39,631 nt of DNA from a bacterium (GTDB taxonomy: Bacteria; Krumholzibacteriota; Krumholzibacteriia; LZORAL124-64-63): positions 1 through 39,631 of the forward strand of contig PIVY01000021.1 in NCBI GenBank assembly GCA_003353795.1. The letters run 5' to 3'. This document shows positions 36,094 to 39,631 of the stretch, piece by piece; position 1 is the first letter of the stretch; every line of letters starts with the position of its first letter. Both the position numbers and the translations under genes were made by a program. The notes under the pieces were generated by a model. That model made no database searches. It had not been told where the DNA came from and saw nothing but the letters and a program-made list of their open reading frames with translations.

Positions 36094-37665
36094 TCACTTC
36101 ACGAGTGTCACCCGCTGGACGCCGCGACCGGCTCCCTGCGTCAGCACCAGGTGATAGACGCCGCTGGCGAGGCCGCGCGGCCACCACGACCGCTCGTGGC
36201 GGCCGGCGGCGAGGACACCATCGAACAGCAGGGCCACTCTTCGCCCCCGCGGATCGACTGCCTCGAGGCGCACGTACCCCGGCTGCGCCAGCTCGAAGGA
36301 CACGGTGGTGCGCGGGTTGAACGGGTTGGGCATGGCTTGCAGGGCGAGCCACCGGGTACCGGGAACGGCGCCATCGGCCACGCCCACCCCGGCGGTCTCC
36401 TCGAACAGGTAGACCTTGCCCGCGTCGGTCTCGAGCCCGTCATGCGTGGGAGCTCCGACGGCGAGGTAGGATCCCGCGATGGCGAGACCCTGGCCAAACT
36501 CGTCGTCGCCGTCCGCGTCGCCGGCCTGAACTTTCACGGTCTCGGTGTGTAGTCCGCTCCACCCCTCGACGGGCCGCTCGAAGACGTAGACCGCTTCCTT
36601 CACCAGCGACGCGCCCGTCACGCGCCCGCCGTCGAGGGCGACCCGGGACCCGAACTTGCACTGGCTGCTGGGATCGCTGATGCGCAGCTTGCCCACCTCG
36701 AACACCTCGCCGGTCCAGCCGCCGGCCGGCTCCTCGAAGACGTAGATGCAGCCGTGGTTGACGTTGGCGCCGGGCGGCTCCTCCTGGTAGGCGCCGACGA
36801 CCAGGGTGGTGCCCGCGAGCGCCACCGACACGCCGAAGCGGTCGCTGCCTGCGCTATCACTGGCATGCAGGATGGCCGTGGGCGACTGGGGGCCGCCCCA
36901 GCCGGTATCGGGCCGGGCGTAGACGTAGGCGGCACCGCGCTGGCTGGCGCCATCGTAGGAGCGCAGGAAGGCGCCGGTCACCACGAGCGAATCCTGCAGC
37001 GCGATGGAGTTGCCGGCGTACTGGGTGGAGCCGCTCTCGGGCAGGAGCTTGGCGTCCTCCTCGAGCACGCCCTCCCAGCCGTCGTCGGGCTTCTCGAACA
37101 CGTAGACCGAGCCGGCCTGGGCGCCCATCTGGTCCTCGGCGCGGGCACCCACGGCGATCTGATCGGCGTCGATGGCCACCGAGAAGCCGAACTCGTCGCC
37201 GCTGCCGGCGTCGCTGGCGCGCAGCACGGCTGCCTCGTGGATGATGCCCGACCAGCCGTCAGCCGGCCGTTCGAAGACGTAGGCCCGGCCCTGTCCGCCG
37301 CTGCGGTTCTGGACGGCGCCCACCACCACGACGTCGCCGTCGATGGCCACCGAGCTGCCGAAGAGGTCGGCGTTGACCGGCACCTCGGGCCGCAGATTGG
37401 CGATCTCCTGGAGGATTCCCGTGTCGGGGTCGAGGCGGAAGATCGCGGCGAGGCCGCCGTTGCTGGCGGCGCCGTCGTGCCGGGGCGCGCCCACCACGAT
37501 CAGATCGCCGGACATGGCCAAGGCGCTTCCGCAGAGATCGTCGGCGGCGCCCTCTCCGAGGTAGTTGCTGGCGATCTCTTGCCAGTCGGCGGCCACGGCG
37601 GGCGCGGCGAGGAGCAGGACGGCGACGGTCGTCGCGAGAATGGTTCGTGGTCGCAGGGTCGGCAT
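36094..37665 (-). CDS. Secreted FG-GAP-type repeat protein with C-terminal sorting-like domain
   Basis: A 523-residue exported protein. A signal peptide ends near AVAA-DWQ. Residues about 40-420 are seven or so repeats with SVAIDGDVVVVGAV- or SVALAGTTLVVGAY-type strands followed by YVFERPxDGW, the pattern of integrin-like FG-GAP beta-propellers. The final 80 residues are a FlgD-Ig-like module: PNPFNPRTTVSFELAQPGY, DPRGRRVALLFDG, LASGVYHLVLTQG, ending RVTLVK. This module is typical of surface or secreted proteins of FCB-group bacteria and probably directs secretion or anchoring. GGAGGA precedes ATG 37665. The neighbouring CapA-type protein ends in the same kind of module, 99 bp upstream. Confidence 0.88.
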   Translation of the reverse strand: MPTLRPRTILATTVAVLLLAAPAVAADWQEIASNYLGEGAADDLCGSALAMSGDLIVVGAPRHDGAASNGGLAAIFRLDPDTGILQEIANLRPEVPVNADLFGSSVAIDGDVVVVGAVQNRSGGQGRAYVFERPADGWSGIIHEAAVLRASDAGSGDEFGFSVAIDADQIAVGARAEDQMGAQAGSVYVFEKPDDGWEGVLEEDAKLLPESGSTQYAGNSIALQDSLVVTGAFLRSYDGASQRGAAYVYARPDTGWGGPQSPTAILHASDSAGSDRFGVSVALAGTTLVVGAYQEEPPGANVNHGCIYVFEEPAGGWTGEVFEVGKLRISDPSSQCKFGSRVALDGGRVTGASLVKEAVYVFERPVEGWSGLHTETVKVQAGDADGDDEFGQGLAIAGSYLAVGAPTHDGLETDAGKVYLFEETAGVGVADGAVPGTRWLALQAMPNPFNPRTTVSFELAQPGYVRLEAVDPRGRRVALLFDGVLAAGRHERSWWPRGLASGVYHLVLTQGAGRGVQRVTLVK

Positions 37666-37764
37666 GGCGATTCCTCCACTCGGGGTGACGGCCTGGGTGT
37701 TCCTGCCCAGACGCGCTATCGGCGTGGAAGAACCGACAGGGATTCTTCAGAATAAAAGCAGCCG

Positions 37765-39631
37765 CTACCGCACCAGCACGACCTTCCCGGTGAGCATGCG
37801 ACCATCCGCCACCGCCCGCGCCAGATACACGCCACTGGCCACGCCGCGGCCGCCGTCGTCGCGGCCGTCCCAGCTGAAGCCGTGCGGACCGGCGCCGTCG
37901 AGCGGCCCCTGGTGCAACAGCGCCACGCGGCGACCGCGCAGATCGTACAGCGCCACCTCGGCCGCACGCGCGCCATTCAGCGGCAGATCCAGCTGCACCG
38001 TGGTGCGAGGGTTGCACGGATTCGGATAACACGATAGCCGCGCCACTCCCACCGGGGGAACGATCTCCGGCGCCGGCGTCGTCACGTCGGCGTACCGCGT
38101 CTCGCGCCACACGAGGGTGGCCGAACCGACGCCCTCGCCGCTGCGGCGGATCTGCACGTAGCGATAGTTGTTGGGCGACGGCACCTCGAGCGCGGCGTGG
38201 GCCGCTTCCCAGGGCTCCCATTCCACCAGCGCGAGTTCGTCGAACCAGGCCGTGCCGGTACCCGAGTTCGGCGGCTCGGCACCGCAGCGCATATCGAAAT
38301 AGGTGGCGTGAGATGGCGTCTCGAGGTCCCGCCACTGACGGGTCCAGTCGAGGTCGCCGGTGACGGGATCGGCGAGGTCGGTGCTCGAGATCGGGTTGCT
38401 GGCCGACCGCCCGTCGTAGAAGCGCAGCATCATGCGGGCGCGGGGTGCGTTCTCGCCGCGGAGCCAGCCCACGGCGGTGTGCGCGAGTTCCGGATCGCAG
38501 GGCAGGTGCTTCTCGAGGTCGGTGCCGGTCTGGTCGAAGTCGTTGTTGCTGCGACGCAGTCCCAGCGACCGGGCGCCGGCCAGGGCCACGGTGTCGTCCA
38601 GCCACTCGTCGGCAGTGTTGACCTGCCACAGGTCGGCGCCCTCGTCCTCGAAGCCACCATGCCAGAGCAGGTCGCGGCCCCAGCGCACTTCCCAGCCGGT
38701 GCCGTCGCCAACGATGTCGTTGATGCCGGAGAGAAAATCGAATCCGCCCACGGGCACCGGGCCGGACACGCTGTAGCCGCCCTGGTCCACCAGCGCCACT
38801 TCGGCCTGCTGCGAGAGCACCGTGGAGTCGGCCTCGGCGCGGGAGACGTAGACTCGGAAGAGGTCGGTGTCCGGCTCGGGCACCACCAGCGCGTTCATGG
38901 GCCGCGAGTAGTCGGCCATGCGCTCGTTGATGTGGCGGGCCAGCGAGCCGGTGGCCGGCTGCGGAATCCAGTGGTTGATCCAGGCGGGCGTGAAGGTCTG
39001 GCCGGTGATGCCCGCGGTGTCGATCTCCAGGGTGAGCACACCCGTAGGCATGGTCTCGGTGTAGTAGAGGTCGAAGATGAAGTTGCCGAGGCTGTGGGCG
39101 ATGAGCTTGCCGCCATACGACTCGAAGCCCTGCAGCACGTGCGGATGGTGATTGATGAGGATGTCGGCGCCCAGATCGATTGCCTGGCGACGCAGCTCAC
39201 GCTCGCCCGGCGTGGGCTCGTTGCGGAAGCGGAACTCCGGCGCGTCGGGGCCGGGAATCATGACCTCGATGGGCGGCGGTTCGGTGAACGCGCGACCGTC
39301 GTCGGGCGGCGCGGGCTGGTACTCGTCGCCGCTGTGGGTCTGCACGATGACGAGGTCCGACTGGTTCCGGCAGCCGTCGATGGACTTCTGCAGATTGTCG
39401 GGCAGCAGGTACGCGAAGCCGGGCTTGCTGGCGCCGGCGTCGAGGAAGGGCTGGTAGTTCCACGTGCGGCCGGTGCGGTTGCAGAGTCCCAGGAAGGCCA
39501 GGCGCATGCCCTTGGCGCCGTAGTAGGCGGGCAGGAGCGCGAAGTACTCGGTGCTGCCGGCGCCGCAGTAGGGAATGCCCAGCTGGTCGAGCCCTTCCAT
39601 GGTGTCGAGCATGCCGATCTCGCCGTAGTCG
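37765..39631 (-). CDS. CapA-family metallophosphatase-like protein with sorting-like C-terminus (partial)
   Basis: The minus-strand frame runs off the right edge, so the start and the first part of the enzyme domain are missing. The window contains about 622 residues. The first in-window residues read DYGEIGMLDTMEGLDQLGI, which matches the DYG-type core of CapA/PGA_cap enzymes, and NHHPHVLQGFESYGGKLIAH followed by SLGNFIFDL is the diagnostic later motif. A galactose-binding-like domain (DLLWHGGFEDEGADLWQV to WFDELALVEW) follows, and then a FlgD-Ig-like end: CYPNPCNPRTTVQLDLPL, DLRGRRVALLHQG, GVASGVYLARAV. CapA proteins act in capsule or poly-gamma-glutamate export and are usually membrane-bound. 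Substrate here is unknown. Confidence 0.88.
   Translation of the reverse strand, partial: DYGEIGMLDTMEGLDQLGIPYCGAGSTEYFALLPAYYGAKGMRLAFLGLCNRTGRTWNYQPFLDAGASKPGFAYLLPDNLQKSIDGCRNQSDLVIVQTHSGDEYQPAPPDDGRAFTEPPPIEVMIPGPDAPEFRFRNEPTPGERELRRQAIDLGADILINHHPHVLQGFESYGGKLIAHSLGNFIFDLYYTETMPTGVLTLEIDTAGITGQTFTPAWINHWIPQPATGSLARHINERMADYSRPMNALVVPEPDTDLFRVYVSRAEADSTVLSQQAEVALVDQGGYSVSGPVPVGGFDFLSGINDIVGDGTGWEVRWGRDLLWHGGFEDEGADLWQVNTADEWLDDTVALAGARSLGLRRSNNDFDQTGTDLEKHLPCDPELAHTAVGWLRGENAPRARMMLRFYDGRSASNPISSTDLADPVTGDLDWTRQWRDLETPSHATYFDMRCGAEPPNSGTGTAWFDELALVEWEPWEAAHAALEVPSPNNYRYVQIRRSGEGVGSATLVWRETRYADVTTPAPEIVPPVGVARLSCYPNPCNPRTTVQLDLPLNGARAAEVALYDLRGRRVALLHQGPLDGAGPHGFSWDGRDDGGRGVASGVYLARAVADGRMLTGKVVLVR

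Overview
The window is G+C-rich chromosomal DNA (about two thirds G+C by eye), densely packed with bacterial genes in short strand-switching runs. I see no phage, transposase, integrase, CRISPR array, rRNA or complete tRNA. Several features point to an uncultured lineage of the FCB (Fibrobacterota-Chlorobiota-Bacteroidota) neighbourhood, of the Krumholzibacteriota/Eisenbacteria/Latescibacterota kind: secreted proteins ending in PNPxNPRTT plus a FlgD-Ig-like C-terminal domain, a DUF6588 protein, and Gram-negative envelope proteins (beta-barrel, lipoproteins, DegP). This placement is an inference from family content, not a phylogenetic result.

Layout. 1-3402: a membrane hybrid histidine kinase. 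3399-8165 (minus): a PHP phosphoesterase, a zinc-ribbon protein, a YedF/DsrE-like protein coupled to a lipoprotein, a THUMP rRNA methyltransferase and a cyclophilin. 8303-9980: an AI-2E-type exporter convergent with a TetR regulator that has a perfect palindrome before its start. 10124-13475: pyruvate kinase, divergent from a GT39-like glycosyltransferase with C-terminal TPRs. 13510-14467 (minus): a DUF309-like protein and peptide deformylase. 14695-16599: a phosphate module, with a sigma-70-like promoter, a Na/Pi cotransporter and a PhoU-like protein. 16679-19777 (minus): a GT4 glycosyltransferase, the DegP/HtrA protease and a ferredoxin. 20356-21606: an HD-fold protein and a small secreted FnIII protein. 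21666-26003: an outer-membrane barrel protein divergent from two M14-type carboxypeptidases, the first of which has lost its catalytic residues. 26038-30195 (minus): a DUF418 membrane protein, a lipoprotein, a DUF6588 protein, and a macro-domain protein coupled to a one-domain asparaginase-like protein. 30493-31556: a META-domain lipoprotein and a thioredoxin-like protein. 31559-32968 (minus): a complete HydG ([FeFe]-hydrogenase maturase) with no other hyd gene in view. 33364-36062: a small unknown protein, a DxAGT HAD hydrolase, a UPF0173 hydrolase, a Cys-less redoxin and a VOC protein. 36094-39631 (minus): two exported proteins with C-terminal sorting-like domains, an FG-GAP-type repeat protein and a CapA-type metallophosphatase that runs off the right edge.

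The most unusual structure is a set of three long inverted repeats (4295-4471, 16589-16667, 20264-20357). Each touches or overlaps the stop codon of a gene, and in two of them the last sense codons lie inside the palindrome. They may be a family of 3'-end hairpin elements. One is followed by an 11-G run, so an assembly artefact has to be excluded there. Other points of interest are the active/inactive M14 pair, the macro/asparaginase pair with a changed catalytic position, the isolated hydG, and the CapA enzyme fused to a surface-sorting module.
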